The notes under the pieces are model-generated. The model saw nothing but the letters and a program-made list of their open reading frames with translations. It was not told where the DNA came from and ran no database searches. Below, piece by piece: positions 8,111-16,691 of a DNA stretch of 64,000 nucleotides (within the stretch, counting starts at the first letter, position 1; each line of letters begins with the position of its first letter). A program made the translations under genes and the position numbers. Origin of the DNA: Bacillota bacterium (GTDB lineage Bacteria; Bacillota; Sulfobacillia; Sulfobacillales; Sulfobacillaceae); NCBI GenBank assembly GCA_021841025.1, contig JAKBWA010000070.1, positions 1 to 64,000 on the forward strand, given 5' to 3'.

Positions 8111-9031
8111 TTACAGAGGGGAATCGGCGGAACCCGGGACAGTCTCCGAATCTGATCTCAAGGTCATTATAATGCCTGCTGTGAGAAGGGAAAGGCTGAT
8201 CCATACGGGCCAAGGCGGCATTTGATGCAATATGGCCCAGGCCAATAAGGCCGATCCGGGAATTTCTCCAATCATGGCCATCGAGACCAAACGAACAGGC
8301 ATAAAACGCAAAAGCCAGTTGAAAGTGGTGTGCCCTCCCAAGGTAGGAATAATGGCCATCAATCCATAGAGGATTAATAACCGGGGATTGAGGGGCCCTA
8401 GAGGATCAGGATGGGTGAAATTGATTGCCAGAAGAATGAGGCTTGACATGAAATACGTGCCAAAGGAATACTGAGTGGCGGAAAGATAATGACGATAGTG
8501 CTGGCCGGAAAGGAGATAGAGTCCGGCGAATACCGAGCCCAAGAGGGCATCCAAGATTCCTGTCATTTGAACTGATGAAAATGAGGCCGTGAAGGGGAGA
8601 ATGCCTAGACCCAAGATGGTTGAAATCATCCCGGCTTTAGTGGAGCGAGAAAGGCGGTGTTTTTGTGAGTAGCGACCGTAGAAGGCCAGGAGAATGGGGT
8701 GCGTCGATACCAGGGCCGTAGACAGAGCGATGGGTAAAATCATGAGAGACTGAATCCAAAAAATGAAGTGCAGAGCCAAAAACCCACCCGACAAAGCAAA
8801 TCCGCGCATATGGGTCCACGACAGCCAGCCTTTGGGTTTTCTTAGGACCATGGGGAGCAAAACCAACGTAGTCAAAAATAGGCGCCAAAAAGCAATTGTT
8901 TGGGCCTGTACTAAAGCCATGCGAATGAGGATGGAAGCGCTAGAGATCGATAAAACCCCAACTGCTACAGCCCCGTAACGTTGCAGAGCAGTTGGGGCGG
9001 AAGGTGTTCCAGTTTCCTCAGACTTTAGCAT
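8111..9031 (-). CDS. EamA/DMT-superfamily membrane transporter
   Basis: About 306 residues, around ten hydrophobic segments in two EamA-like repeats, e.g. TIAFWRLFLTTLVLLPMVL and the second-half GLMAIIPTLGGHTTFNWLLRF. Substrate unknown; the family exports metabolites or amino acids. ATG 9031 overlaps the 3' end of the SirB1-like gene by 14 bases, and mobA follows, so it is an operon member. A link with Mo cofactor synthesis is not supported by sequence. Confidence 0.85.
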   Translation of the reverse strand: MLKSEETGTPSAPTALQRYGAVAVGVLSISSASILIRMALVQAQTIAFWRLFLTTLVLLPMVLRKPKGWLSWTHMRGFALSGGFLALHFIFWIQSLMILPIALSTALVSTHPILLAFYGRYSQKHRLSRSTKAGMISTILGLGILPFTASFSSVQMTGILDALLGSVFAGLYLLSGQHYRHYLSATQYSFGTYFMSSLILLAINFTHPDPLGPLNPRLLILYGLMAIIPTLGGHTTFNWLLRFMPVRLVSMAMIGEIPGSALLAWAILHQMPPWPVWISLSLLTAGIIMTLRSDSETVPGSADSPL

Positions 9032-9869
9032 AAGACTGAGTGAGCATATCCCGAAACCCGCTAAGCGAGTCGGCACGATCTGGGTCTTGGGTACTATAGA
9101 TTTGAATGAGATTGGTTAACATGCGGACGAGCATAAAACGCGTTGGAGTCGGGCTTAGATAAGCCGGATGGAAGCCAAAACCGTTGGTCATCAGGAACTG
9201 CACGCACTCTCCGCGGTTTAGCAACTGTCCTTTTTCAAACGCATCGATAAAAAGACTGTCGTTATACTGCAACAGAAAGTGTCCTGGCATGCTGATGCCC
9301 ACGACCGGAATCCGCAAGCGACGGGCAATGAGCAGATAAACTAACGAAAGACTGATGGGGATGCCAATCCGACGATCTAGCACCTGGTTGATATAGCTGT
9401 TATCAGGATCGTAATAGGCATCCTTGTTTCCGGCAAACCCGAGGTCATCGAAGAAGTAGTGATTCAGACTTTCGATGAGTTCCCGTCCCTTGAGATTTTG
9501 CCGATCCACCTGAGTTTTAAAGTTTTGTGACATGGAATCGAGCACATCTCGGTAGTGTTGCCGATTAATTGTTGGATAGCCGGATTCAGCTATGAGAAAG
9601 GCACCTTCTTCCAGGTCAATCCAAGCGGACGGCATGGCAGCAAAACGCTGGAAGCGTTCTCCCAGTTCGTCAAGACGTAATCGTTCAAGAATGCTGTAGA
9701 CCCGTGTTCGCACATGCGGATCTAATGACGTTCTGGCTTCTTCCAGAAATGGCTGAGCCTCCTGACGAGATTCGATTAATCGCTGTCGCGCTATTTGCGC
9801 GGTTTTGATATCATCATCCCCCAAGAGATGAATCAGTGCTCTAATTTGCCTCTCGGTTAATGTATTCAT
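9018..9869 (-). CDS. SirB1/transglutaminase-like family protein
   Basis: About 283 residues. The centre, YYDPDNSYINQVLDRRIGIPISLSLVYLLIARRL followed by VVGISMPGHFLLQY (given here in pieces around residues 150-200), is the signature of the transglutaminase-like SirB1 N-terminal domain family. The first 70 residues look like helical repeats (HEAT-like). Biochemical role is unknown. ATG 9869 is chosen because GAAAGGAG lies 9 bases upstream. First gene of the minus-strand operon leading into mob/moe genes. Confidence 0.85.
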   Translation of the reverse strand: MNTLTERQIRALIHLLGDDDIKTAQIARQRLIESRQEAQPFLEEARTSLDPHVRTRVYSILERLRLDELGERFQRFAAMPSAWIDLEEGAFLIAESGYPTINRQHYRDVLDSMSQNFKTQVDRQNLKGRELIESLNHYFFDDLGFAGNKDAYYDPDNSYINQVLDRRIGIPISLSLVYLLIARRLRIPVVGISMPGHFLLQYNDSLFIDAFEKGQLLNRGECVQFLMTNGFGFHPAYLSPTPTRFMLVRMLTNLIQIYSTQDPDRADSLSGFRDMLTQSYAKV

Positions 9870-10300
9870 GGCCGCCGCTCCTTTCTTCATGGCTCAATTG
9901 CGGCCGAGGTACTTAGTATACCTCCACTGTATGGGATAGCGGTCGATAAGGTTCTTGCCGCCACCAGCCGTTAACATACTATTCGCGGTCGTTCGTATTT
10001 CTCCTGCCTCTTTTTTCGCCCCGGCTGTCAAGGAATCACGGGGTCGTATTGTTATTATACAAGGCATTGCAAGTGGATAGCACTACTGTTTGGATCTGTT
10101 GTTCCATTTTTCCCCGAATTTTCTAACATAAAACCTGCCGCGTGCACAAAATCTTCCCTGACATGCTGAGAGAAAAACAGGGAGTGAGTCTTAGGGCTTG
10201 GGAAACGTTCTGGGGGCGTTTTTTCACCGCGCTCAAGTTTTTATGCTATGCTGAAAGCAACTCAGCCAGACAGATTAGACAGCGAAAGGGGGGGCGGTTC
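9870..10300. other. Divergent intergenic region
   Basis: Region between the divergent SirB1-like and encapsulin-operon transcripts. A weak open frame from 10142 runs into the next gene but has no ribosome site until GAAAGGGGGGG before 10301. A likely -10 for the minus strand and plausible plus-strand promoter sequence (e.g. TATGCTAT at 10243-10250) are visible; no other feature seen. Confidence 0.3.
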
Positions 10301-10894
10301 TTGGCTACAGACAACCAGAAAGTGCTTGTCTACATCGGAAGGATTGCGCAACAAAACCCTTCAATTCAAACGATTGTAGGATATTTAATGGCCGATCCCA
10401 GGCGGTTGCGTCTCGTTTACCACTTGAAAGACGACTTTACCTTGAGTATGGCCATTTCTATCCACCGCCGAATTGAAATTCCCTTGGCACCATGGCAAGG
10501 ATTTATCAAAGGAGTGCCCGTGCCCGATCCCTTGGTCTGGATTCAGGCTGCTCAAAACCACCCGAGTGAACCAGTCATGGTGCGTATTTCGACAGATGAC
10601 CCTGTCCTTTTGCAACTGCTCAACCAGATACTCAAGGATGAAAAAGACCAGGAGTACCGCCAGCAGTTGAAGGAAAGAATGGATGGGGTCAGGCAGGAAC
10701 TCGACCGTGCCCTGGATCTTTACAACGAGGTGCGCAACATAATGGAAGTGGATCGCGACCGTCAAAGTGAATTGGTAAAATTTTTGGCTTTGGCCGAGAG
10801 TCAAATGCAGGGAATGGGTCAAGAGCTTAAAGCTTTAAAAGCTCACATGGAAGACGACAAGTCCACACTTTCGCCGCCTGAGGGAGATGATTAG
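10301..10894 (+). CDS. UPF0302/YpiB-like protein heading the encapsulin operon
   Basis: About 197 residues from TTG 10301 (GAAAGGGGGGG upstream). The N-terminal half (IVGYLMADPRRLRLVYHL to about PVMVRIS) has the alpha/beta layout of the UPF0302 (YpiB/ReoY) fold, and the C-terminal half is strongly helical, with a stretch LDRALDLYNEV that resembles an IDEAL-type helix, then charged coiled coil. The match is by pattern only. It is immediately followed by the encapsulin cargo gene and is likely cotranscribed. No cargo-loading peptide is seen at its C-terminus, so it is not obviously a second cargo. Confidence 0.5.
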   Translation: MATDNQKVLVYIGRIAQQNPSIQTIVGYLMADPRRLRLVYHLKDDFTLSMAISIHRRIEIPLAPWQGFIKGVPVPDPLVWIQAAQNHPSEPVMVRISTDDPVLLQLLNQILKDEKDQEYRQQLKERMDGVRQELDRALDLYNEVRNIMEVDRDRQSELVKFLALAESQMQGMGQELKALKAHMEDDKSTLSPPEGDD

Positions 10895-10923
10895 CCATCA
10901 ATCGCACGGAACTGGTTGAGCTA

Positions 10924-11781
10924 TTGAATGCCGATATACAGGGCGAACATGATGCTGTTGTCCATTATTTGATGCACGCGTGGACGGTGGCCCAGGTTTA
11001 TGGCCCCCAAATTGAAGCCATTGCCCGAGATGAAATGCAACATCTAAAATGGTTGGCCCACACCGTGGTGCATTTGCGCGGAACTCCGGACTTTTCGCCA
11101 CGCATGGTTTCTCCCGTTAGTGATTTAAAGTCGGCCGTAACAGCGGATATCGCCGCAGAGAATGCAGCAATTGCTCAATATGAGGATCATATTCGTCAAA
11201 TTTCGGACATGACAGTGCAAAACTTGTTGCGGCGAATTGTCTTGGATGAAAGAGATCATCGGCGACAATTCGAAGAAATGCTAAGCAAAATCGATGAGAC
11301 TGATGGTGAGTTGGCTGGTCCTAGCATGGTAGCCACTAAAGAGGTCGCGCAAAATTTGCAGAAGTTGCTGAGTTACGAATATGGACAGGTTTTGGAATTT
11401 TTGTTTCGGTATTTCGTCGAGCGGCATAACGAGACCATAGGCATGGGGGATGAAGACCGGGCAATCGAAGAAATGAAACACTTGGGATGGATTGCGGAAT
11501 CCATGGTGGCTTTGGGGACGACGCCTTCGTGGCTTCCTGAAGACAATCAAACCGGATCGATTGAGGATGGAAGTGACGAAGTGAAAGCGTATGAAAGACT
11601 CGCCGAATGGGCACAAAATGCCTATCCTGAGATGATCCCCCGTCTTCACCGCATTATTGGACACGAACAATATCAGAACCTTACTCGGCATATACGCCTC
11701 TTTACGGTAGGATCATTGAAAGAATCTGTGTCAAATCCCTGGCACAAAGATGTATCACAGGAAAAAGAAAGGAAGAATTGA
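10924..11781 (+). CDS. Tandem ferritin-like encapsulin cargo protein
   Basis: 285-294 residues made of two ferritin-like four-helix modules. Module 1 has the di-iron pattern E..ExxH..E..ExxH: GEHDAVVHY, RDEMQHLKW, AAENAAIAQYE, DERDHRRQ. Module 2 repeats it: YEYGQVLEF, EEMKHLGW, DEVKAYE, but the last ExxH is HEQYQN, so one ligand is changed. The C-terminal tail holds LFTVGSLK (11698-11721), matching the LTVGSL-type cargo-loading peptides of family 1 encapsulins; the shell gene follows by 2 bases. Expected role: ferroxidase/iron storage inside the shell. Homology-like sequence (NRTELVELL) continues upstream of TTG 10924 to an ATC at 10897, see findings. Confidence 0.9.
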   Translation: MNADIQGEHDAVVHYLMHAWTVAQVYGPQIEAIARDEMQHLKWLAHTVVHLRGTPDFSPRMVSPVSDLKSAVTADIAAENAAIAQYEDHIRQISDMTVQNLLRRIVLDERDHRRQFEEMLSKIDETDGELAGPSMVATKEVAQNLQKLLSYEYGQVLEFLFRYFVERHNETIGMGDEDRAIEEMKHLGWIAESMVALGTTPSWLPEDNQTGSIEDGSDEVKAYERLAEWAQNAYPEMIPRLHRIIGHEQYQNLTRHIRLFTVGSLKESVSNPWHKDVSQEKERKN

Positions 11782-11783
11782 CC

Positions 11784-12635
11784 ATGGACTATCTCATGCG
11801 GAAGGATTCTCCATTAACCGAACGCGAATGGTCTGAAGTGGATGAAGTCGTGAGGCGGGTCATCACAGCTCAGCTGGTTGGGCGCCGTTTTCTGTCCCTC
11901 TTTGGTCCCATGGGTCCCGGCTCTCAAGTTGTTCCTGTTGATCTTTCCTTACCCTTTGACACCGGCGAAAGTAACATGCTGGGTCAAAGTGATGAGGCTG
12001 TAACGATTTCAAGCCGTGTTTATCAAAAGATGCCCATGCTCTACCGGGATTTTATTCTCTTTTGGCGAGACATTGAAGCCTCCCGGACTCAAGGAACGCC
12101 AATTGATTGGTCTTCAGCCGAAAGAGCGGCCAGTGATGTGGCCCGAGCGGAAGATCGGCTGATTTTACTGGGAGGCAAGACAGACAATTTGCCCGGCTTG
12201 TTAAATGTTGAGGGCCGGCGTGTTATTGAACACGAAGATTGGAGCCTCGGCGGAAAAGGATTTCAGAGTGTGGTCGAGGCTCTGAATATTTTGAGCACCC
12301 TGGGGTTTTATCCTCCATACACTGTCATTGTCAGTCCTTCTACTTTCGCCATATGGCACCGGCTTTATGGCAATAGTGGCGTCTTGGAAGTGAATCAAAT
12401 CCGTGAACTGGTCCAAGGCGGAGTTTATGTGAGTCTGTTTATGCCGAGAGATGAAGCCCTGGTTGTAGCTAATGCCGCGGAAAATCTGGATTTGGCTATT
12501 GGAGTGGACACCTCAATTGCTTTTTTGGAATCCAGCGCCATGAATTACCGGTTTAGAGTTTTGGAAACCCTGAGTTTGCGGGTGAAGCAACCGGCATCGG
12601 TGTGTCATCTTATCCCTTTATCCCCATCGGCTTAA
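11784..12635 (+). CDS. Family 1 encapsulin shell protein
   Basis: 283-residue HK97-fold shell protein (linocin M18/encapsulin family; Thermotoga shell is about 265). Family landmarks: N-terminal SPLTEREWSEVDEVVRRV, where TFT-like N-terminal helix binds cargo peptide; AERAASDVARAEDRLILLGG (A-rich helix of the P-domain); PPYTVIVSPSTFAIWHRL; EALVVANAAENLDLAIGVDTSIAF in the A-domain; C-terminal LETLSLRVKQPASVCHL. ATG 11784 has AAAGGAAG upstream. Self-assembles into an icosahedral nanocompartment in the cytoplasm; the upstream tandem ferritin-like protein is the obvious cargo. Shell pores and E-loop cannot be judged from sequence alone. Confidence 0.95.
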   Translation: MDYLMRKDSPLTEREWSEVDEVVRRVITAQLVGRRFLSLFGPMGPGSQVVPVDLSLPFDTGESNMLGQSDEAVTISSRVYQKMPMLYRDFILFWRDIEASRTQGTPIDWSSAERAASDVARAEDRLILLGGKTDNLPGLLNVEGRRVIEHEDWSLGGKGFQSVVEALNILSTLGFYPPYTVIVSPSTFAIWHRLYGNSGVLEVNQIRELVQGGVYVSLFMPRDEALVVANAAENLDLAIGVDTSIAFLESSAMNYRFRVLETLSLRVKQPASVCHLIPLSPSA

Positions 12636-12662
12636 ACTGATACAATAGCCGAGGTGAGTAAT

Positions 12663-13238
12663 ATGTCCGATTCCAAAGAGGAGCAAACCAACGGTTTTGT
12701 GCAATGGAGACACGCCCCTGCCAGACTTTGGCTGTATTGTCCGTTATGTCGTGAGTCCTTGTCAAACCAAATCTGGGACGGACAAGAACGGCGCTACTGT
12801 GCCCATTGCGGATTTGTCTATTGGGAACGCGCCTTGCCTGCAGCCGCTGTGCTCGTGTTTGAACCTACCCGTCAGGAAATCTTGTTGGTCACCCGCCGCT
12901 ATCCGCCTTTTGCGGGAGGATTGACATTTCCTGGCGGAGGCATTGAGATTGGTGAAAGTGTGGCCCAGGCTGCCGTGCGAGAGGTGCAGGAAGAAACCGG
13001 AGTCTTGGTGTCATTGGATCACCAATTTGGAACGTGGTCGACACCTGACAACCACACCATTATTACATTTTATCAGGCTCATCCTATTGATGGTGAAATT
13101 CGAGCAGGCAGTGATGCTCTGGAGGCGGGTTTCTACCATTGGGACAACGCACCGTCACTCGCGTTTAGTCTGCACGACAGGGTGTTGCAATTGTTTCGCG
13201 CGAAGATGCGGATGATGAACCTGGGGACGCAACCGTAA
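12663..13238 (+). CDS. Nudix hydrolase with N-terminal zinc ribbon
   Basis: About 191 residues. A zinc ribbon, LYCPLCRESL then RRYCAHCGFV, precedes a Nudix domain whose box is GGGIEIGESVAQAAVREVQEETGV (residues about 80-103, catalytic REVQEE). This order resembles NADH pyrophosphatase-type or general nucleotide-diphosphate hydrolases. Substrate unknown. ATG 12663 has CGAGG at 12649-12653; GTG 12654 abuts it and is unlikely. Follows the encapsulin gene by 27 bases, so may be the last operon gene, though a functional link to the compartment is unproven. Confidence 0.88.
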   Translation: MSDSKEEQTNGFVQWRHAPARLWLYCPLCRESLSNQIWDGQERRYCAHCGFVYWERALPAAAVLVFEPTRQEILLVTRRYPPFAGGLTFPGGGIEIGESVAQAAVREVQEETGVLVSLDHQFGTWSTPDNHTIITFYQAHPIDGEIRAGSDALEAGFYHWDNAPSLAFSLHDRVLQLFRAKMRMMNLGTQP

Positions 13239-13430
13239 GGGATTCGGATCAGGGATTTGGACCACGAGAGCATCTAGCATTGCATAAAGGGCAGCAATCG
13301 TACAATAGAATGGCTCTGATTGCGGATTTTGATGATATTCTCGGGATAATGACGCCAGGGTTTGTTCTATTACGGTAAAAAGAATATCGATATGCCACGG
13401 ATCGCTGGAGTGTGATTGATGAATTTCCAT
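13155..13430 (-). CDS. Small hypothetical protein, antisense-overlapping the Nudix gene end
   Basis: 91 residues starting MEIHQSHSSDPW. A near-perfect ribosome site GAGGAGG lies 7 bases before ATG 13430, the main reason to accept it. The N-terminal 60 residues look like a short helical protein (ILFTVIEQTLASLSREY, CTIAALYAMLDAL); the last 30 residues are low-complexity His/Arg/Gln and lie antisense to the Nudix 3' end by 84 bases, suggesting read-through of a lost stop or a genuine convergent overlap. No family recognised. Confidence 0.55.
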   Translation of the reverse strand: MEIHQSHSSDPWHIDILFTVIEQTLASLSREYHQNPQSEPFYCTIAALYAMLDALVVQIPDPNPLRLRPQVHHPHLRAKQLQHPVVQTKRE

Positions 13431-13523
13431 AGTCTGTCCTCCTCGAGTTCTTCGTTGGTTCACCCTATGTTAAAAAATCCTTAGGGGTGAACCAGACAAA
13501 AATTTTGAGGAAATGACTTTAAA

Positions 13524-13545
13524 CCCCTCAAACTTTCCTGAGGGG
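13524..13545. other. Hairpin CCCCTCA/TGAGGGG
   Basis: Perfect 7-bp stem with 8-base loop in the gap between the small minus-strand gene and the ytxG operon end. Could be an attenuator or a transcription stop; no T-run on the plus side. Confidence 0.35.
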
Positions 13546-13555
13546 AGTCTTCACG

Positions 13556-13591
13556 AAAAACCTAGCGCCTTCTGTTTAAGAAAGGCGCTAG
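13556..13591 (-). terminator. Terminator of ytxH-ytxG operon
   Basis: CTAGCGCCTT (13562-13571) pairs with AAGGCGCTAG (13582-13591), 10 bp; on the minus strand it is followed by GTTTTTCG. It lies just after the stop of the DUF948 gene. Confidence 0.85.
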
Positions 13592-13596
13592 CCGGT

Positions 13597-14028
13597 TTAA
13601 GATGAAACACCCGAAGAAGGTGGGTGTCGTTTGGTTTTTCGCCTTCTTTTCCATAGGGAGTACCCCAAAGCCAAGCCCGATATCCACCACGGGCGTACAT
13701 TGGATTTCTTCGGGGCAATAGAGGATTTGCTATCTCTGTGCTTGCGCGCTTCTAAAATTCCGGCCAATCCAGTGGCAGCCAGTCCCATTCGGTAAGCTGA
13801 TTGTTTGAATTCTTTCAGGGTTTCTCCCAAGCGGGACGAAGAATCGCGTGCCGTGTGGATCAATTCTCCGAGTTGTAAGCGCAGTGTGGAAATTTCGTGG
13901 GTGATGGTTTTTTCTAAACGGATAACACGTAAGCCCACAACCAACAGCACAATACCCAGCCCGATGACTAACAGGGTTAAGACCGCAAAACAGATCGCAA
14001 TGATCGTAAGCGCGGTGCTAATGGTCAT
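13597..14028 (-). CDS. DUF948/YtxG-like membrane protein
   Basis: 143 residues: one N-terminal membrane helix (LTIIAICFAVLTLLVIGLGI region, residues 6-33), a long amphipathic helical segment like DUF948 proteins (RVIRLEKTITHEISTLRLQL), and a basic C-terminal tail with WKRRRKTKR. Start overlaps the stop of the YtxH-like gene (ATGA type), so the pair is coupled. Function unknown; in Bacillus the ytxG-ytxH genes belong to the general stress regulon. Confidence 0.75.
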   Translation of the reverse strand: MTISTALTIIAICFAVLTLLVIGLGIVLLVVGLRVIRLEKTITHEISTLRLQLGELIHTARDSSSRLGETLKEFKQSAYRMGLAATGLAGILEARKHRDSKSSIAPKKSNVRPWWISGLALGYSLWKRRRKTKRHPPSSGVSS

Positions 14029-14294
14029 GCACCCTGATCCTCGGGAGAGGTATCATTGCCATCGAGGGGAATTTCCGTCACGGATTTTTTGAACAGCGAC
14101 TGACTCTTTTGAGTCAGTGAATCCCGAATATCCCTAACATTTTTTTGAATTTGGTCTAAAGAATCTTGAGTTTTCTTTTTGATTGTTCCTCGTGTTTCAG
14201 CTCCAGCATTGGGTGCCAAAAGAATTCCCGCGAGAACTCCTAATGCAGCGCCCACTACTAAACCGCTTAATCTATCCCATGTTCGGTCGTTCAT
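14025..14294 (-). CDS. YtxH-domain protein
   Basis: 89 residues. N-terminal GLVVGAALGVLAGILLAPNAG is the YtxH signature (glycine-rich membrane segment ending LLAPxxG), then a helical region with repeated Lys/Asp (KKKTQDSLDQIQKNVRDIRD). GGAGGCGAAACA ribosome site upstream of ATG 14294. Likely envelope stress associated; real function unknown. Confidence 0.85.
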   Translation of the reverse strand: MNDRTWDRLSGLVVGAALGVLAGILLAPNAGAETRGTIKKKTQDSLDQIQKNVRDIRDSLTQKSQSLFKKSVTEIPLDGNDTSPEDQGA

Positions 14295-15138
14295 TGTTTC
14301 GCCTCCTTATGTATTTTGTTCCTATTGTGACATAACTGGCTGATATGGAAAAGCCCCAGAGCATGAGTTTACATCATTTCTGTTAAGAGGCTAGGCGCTG
14401 GTTTGTTCTTCGCGCAGGCTTAAACTGGCTGGTGTGCCGAGGACACTCAGAGTACCTTATCGTGAGGTGAAGAATCCTCAGTGGCTGGCTTTTAGTTGCA
14501 GTGACTGCGCTTTTGCGATGGCGTTCATACTGAATAACAGTCGGTCGTCAGCTTTTCCGAATTCTTGCCAAATGACAGCGTATCCGATTGAGTGGCAGCC
14601 GATCCGGAAATATAGGTAAGTGTCCAGTCATTGTGCCGAGAATGCCATGTTGGGACCGAAAACGAGGACTCAGTAGTCCTCCCCGCCCCTCGTTGTAGTG
14701 TTGGTATGTCAATGCATGTCATGAGAAGATTGCGGGGAACGGCATTGGGTGCAAGTTGTCCTGTTTCGGCACGTGTGTGCCGGGCATATGTATGGTCAGC
14801 AGTGCCATGGGGCTGGATTTAAGAAAAAGCCTTGAGGTGTATGCTAGTTCTGGGACTTTTCCTGTTCTTGGCTCAATAACAAGGAATACCCTATAGAACC
14901 AGCTGATATCCAACCAGGAGGTGAATGGTAACGTGGGGGAGAATAAATCTGCAAGTCAAGCTGGGGAGTCTGAACGCCGGGAAAGAAAGTCGGCTGGGGA
15001 AGTGTGTCAGCACTGCGGCGGGGAGGAGGAAAAGGACAGGACAGACTGGCTATGGTATACTATGCTGGTTCATAGAAGAGTCGATCTATACATGGTGGGA
15101 TTTGGTGTGCAAACAATGCACTTTTGGACGTTGAACCT
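14295..15138. other. 840-base gap without a convincing gene
   Basis: Several short frames exist on both strands but none is recognisable. The best candidate is ATG 14925 (69 codons) with AGGAGG at 14914-14919; its product is not similar to anything recognised. A TATACT at 15055-15060 could be a -10 for the downstream glycosyltransferase. The stretch 14434-14830 has Cys-rich frames that may be decayed coding DNA. Confidence 0.3.
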
Positions 15139-16269
15139 ATGAGAATTGCGTTTGTGACGGAAACGTGGCTTCCTTCGACGGACGGCGTGGTAACACGTGT
15201 GAGAGAAACGGTCCGCGAACTGAAACGCCGAGGACATGAAATACTGATTGTGGCACCCCAAGGGGGCGAGTCCACTTTTGAGGGCATTACGGTGAAGTCT
15301 GTGCCTACTTTTTCTGTGTCATTCGTCTATGGAGGAAAGCCTTGGGGGATCCCCTTGCCCAGAGTGCAAAAATTCTTAGACGACTTTCGTCCGGATGTGG
15401 TTCACGTGGTCAACCCTTTTATATTGGGGATAGCCGGGGTGTACGCGGCTAAGCGCCGACGTTATCCCTTAGTGGCATCTTATCACACCAATATTGCCCA
15501 ATATGCGGAATTTTACCACTTGGGATTCACGAAACCGGCCATATGGGGCATTCTCCGTCAGCTGCACAACCAAGCTGCGTTTAATTTGGCGACTTCTGAG
15601 GCAATTATGCAAGACATCACTTCTCATGGCATTAAAAATGCACGTGTGTGGAGACGAGGGGTAGATCTGACCCAATTTCATCCGCGTCTCCGCAGCGAAT
15701 CGATGCGGGAGAGAGTAAGTGAAGGCCATGGAGATCGGTTGATCGCACTATATGTGGGCCGAATTGCCAAGGAAAAGGGATTGGAGCGACTTTTGTCGCT
15801 ATTTCTCGGCAATTCCGGACTGCACTTAGCGATGGTGGGAGAAGGACCGGCGGAGGACTATTTTCGTGAGCGCTTTCAAAACACACCGACAACTTTTGTT
15901 GGCCGTCTTTTGGGAGAAGAACTGACCACAGCCTATGCGTCCGCTGATTTTTTTGTTTTCCCTAGCACCACAGAAACACTAGGCTTGGTCTTGTTAGAAG
16001 CGATGGCCTCAGGATTGCCAATTGTTGCGGCAGAATCGGCCCCATCACACGAGCTCATTGACTCTAGCGGGGCCGGTAAGCTTTTCCCTAGTACACAACC
16101 GTATCAACTCGCCAAATTGGCACGCGAGTTTCTAGAGAATCGCAGTGAACTAAGAGAATTAGCCCTCAAAGCACGCGTAGAAGCGGAGAAATGGGGATGG
16201 AAAGAACCTACGGACGAGCTGGAGGATTTGTATCGGCAGACAATCAGCATGGCAAAGGAACGGCAATGA
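15139..16269 (+). CDS. GT4-family glycosyltransferase
   Basis: About 376 residues, GT-B fold. N-terminal MRIAFVTETWLPSTDGVVTRV is typical of glycosyltransferases acting on diacylglycerol/phosphatidylinositol-type lipids or sugar acceptors (start box WLPxxDGV). Middle: HVVNPFILG, SYHTNIAQYA. C-terminal donor domain: ALYVGRIAKEKGLERLL, FVGRLLGEEL and the E-x7-E motif TETLGLVLLEAMASGLP. Probably transfers a hexose to a membrane lipid on the cytoplasmic face. Start ATG 15139 fits the family; TTG 15124 is an alternative. Overlaps gtrA by ATGA. Confidence 0.9.
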   Translation: MRIAFVTETWLPSTDGVVTRVRETVRELKRRGHEILIVAPQGGESTFEGITVKSVPTFSVSFVYGGKPWGIPLPRVQKFLDDFRPDVVHVVNPFILGIAGVYAAKRRRYPLVASYHTNIAQYAEFYHLGFTKPAIWGILRQLHNQAAFNLATSEAIMQDITSHGIKNARVWRRGVDLTQFHPRLRSESMRERVSEGHGDRLIALYVGRIAKEKGLERLLSLFLGNSGLHLAMVGEGPAEDYFRERFQNTPTTFVGRLLGEELTTAYASADFFVFPSTTETLGLVLLEAMASGLPIVAAESAPSHELIDSSGAGKLFPSTQPYQLAKLAREFLENRSELRELALKARVEAEKWGWKEPTDELEDLYRQTISMAKERQ

Positions 16270-16691
16270 GGCGGTTGTGGCAATTTGCTCAATTCGTCTC
16301 TGTGGGAATGGGAAATGCCGTGATTGACCTGGCGGTGTTTAATGGGCTGTACTGGATTTTTCCCACGCGCAATGTGGATCAGCTGGTCGTCTATAACACG
16401 GTAGCTGTAATTGCGGCCATTTCTAACAGTTATGTTTGGAACACACGGTGGACCTTCCGGAAGAACGTTCGGCAACACGGCAAACAGGCGATCCGTCAGC
16501 GGACTTTGTTTGTGATTCAATCCTTGATTAACATTGTGGTTAATGATCTAATTTTATGGCTGATTGCCCCTCTCGTTTTGCAAGTTCATGCTATTCCTCA
16601 TGTAATGGCTAACAACATTGCAAAATTGGCGGCTATGTTCTTAGCGTCTTTGACCAGCTTCATCATGATGAAGCTTATTGTATTCACTTGA
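16266..16691 (+). CDS. GtrA-family membrane protein
   Basis: 141 residues, four hydrophobic segments (FAQFVSVGMGNAVIDLAVFNGL; NTVAVIAAISNSYVWN; LFVIQSLINIVVNDLILWLIAPL; KLAAMFLASLTSFIMMKLIVF). GtrA proteins are thought to flip or help move lipid-linked sugars; N-terminal FVSVGMGNAVID and WNTRWTFR are family features. AAGGA ribosome site before ATG 16266, which overlaps the glycosyltransferase stop. The two likely cooperate in making a surface or lipid glycan. Confidence 0.9.
   Translation: MRRLWQFAQFVSVGMGNAVIDLAVFNGLYWIFPTRNVDQLVVYNTVAVIAAISNSYVWNTRWTFRKNVRQHGKQAIRQRTLFVIQSLINIVVNDLILWLIAPLVLQVHAIPHVMANNIAKLAAMFLASLTSFIMMKLIVFT

Noticed and set aside
14925-15134. 69-codon frame with AGGAGG
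   Set aside because: Good ribosome site but no recognisable product and poor composition; left as unassigned.
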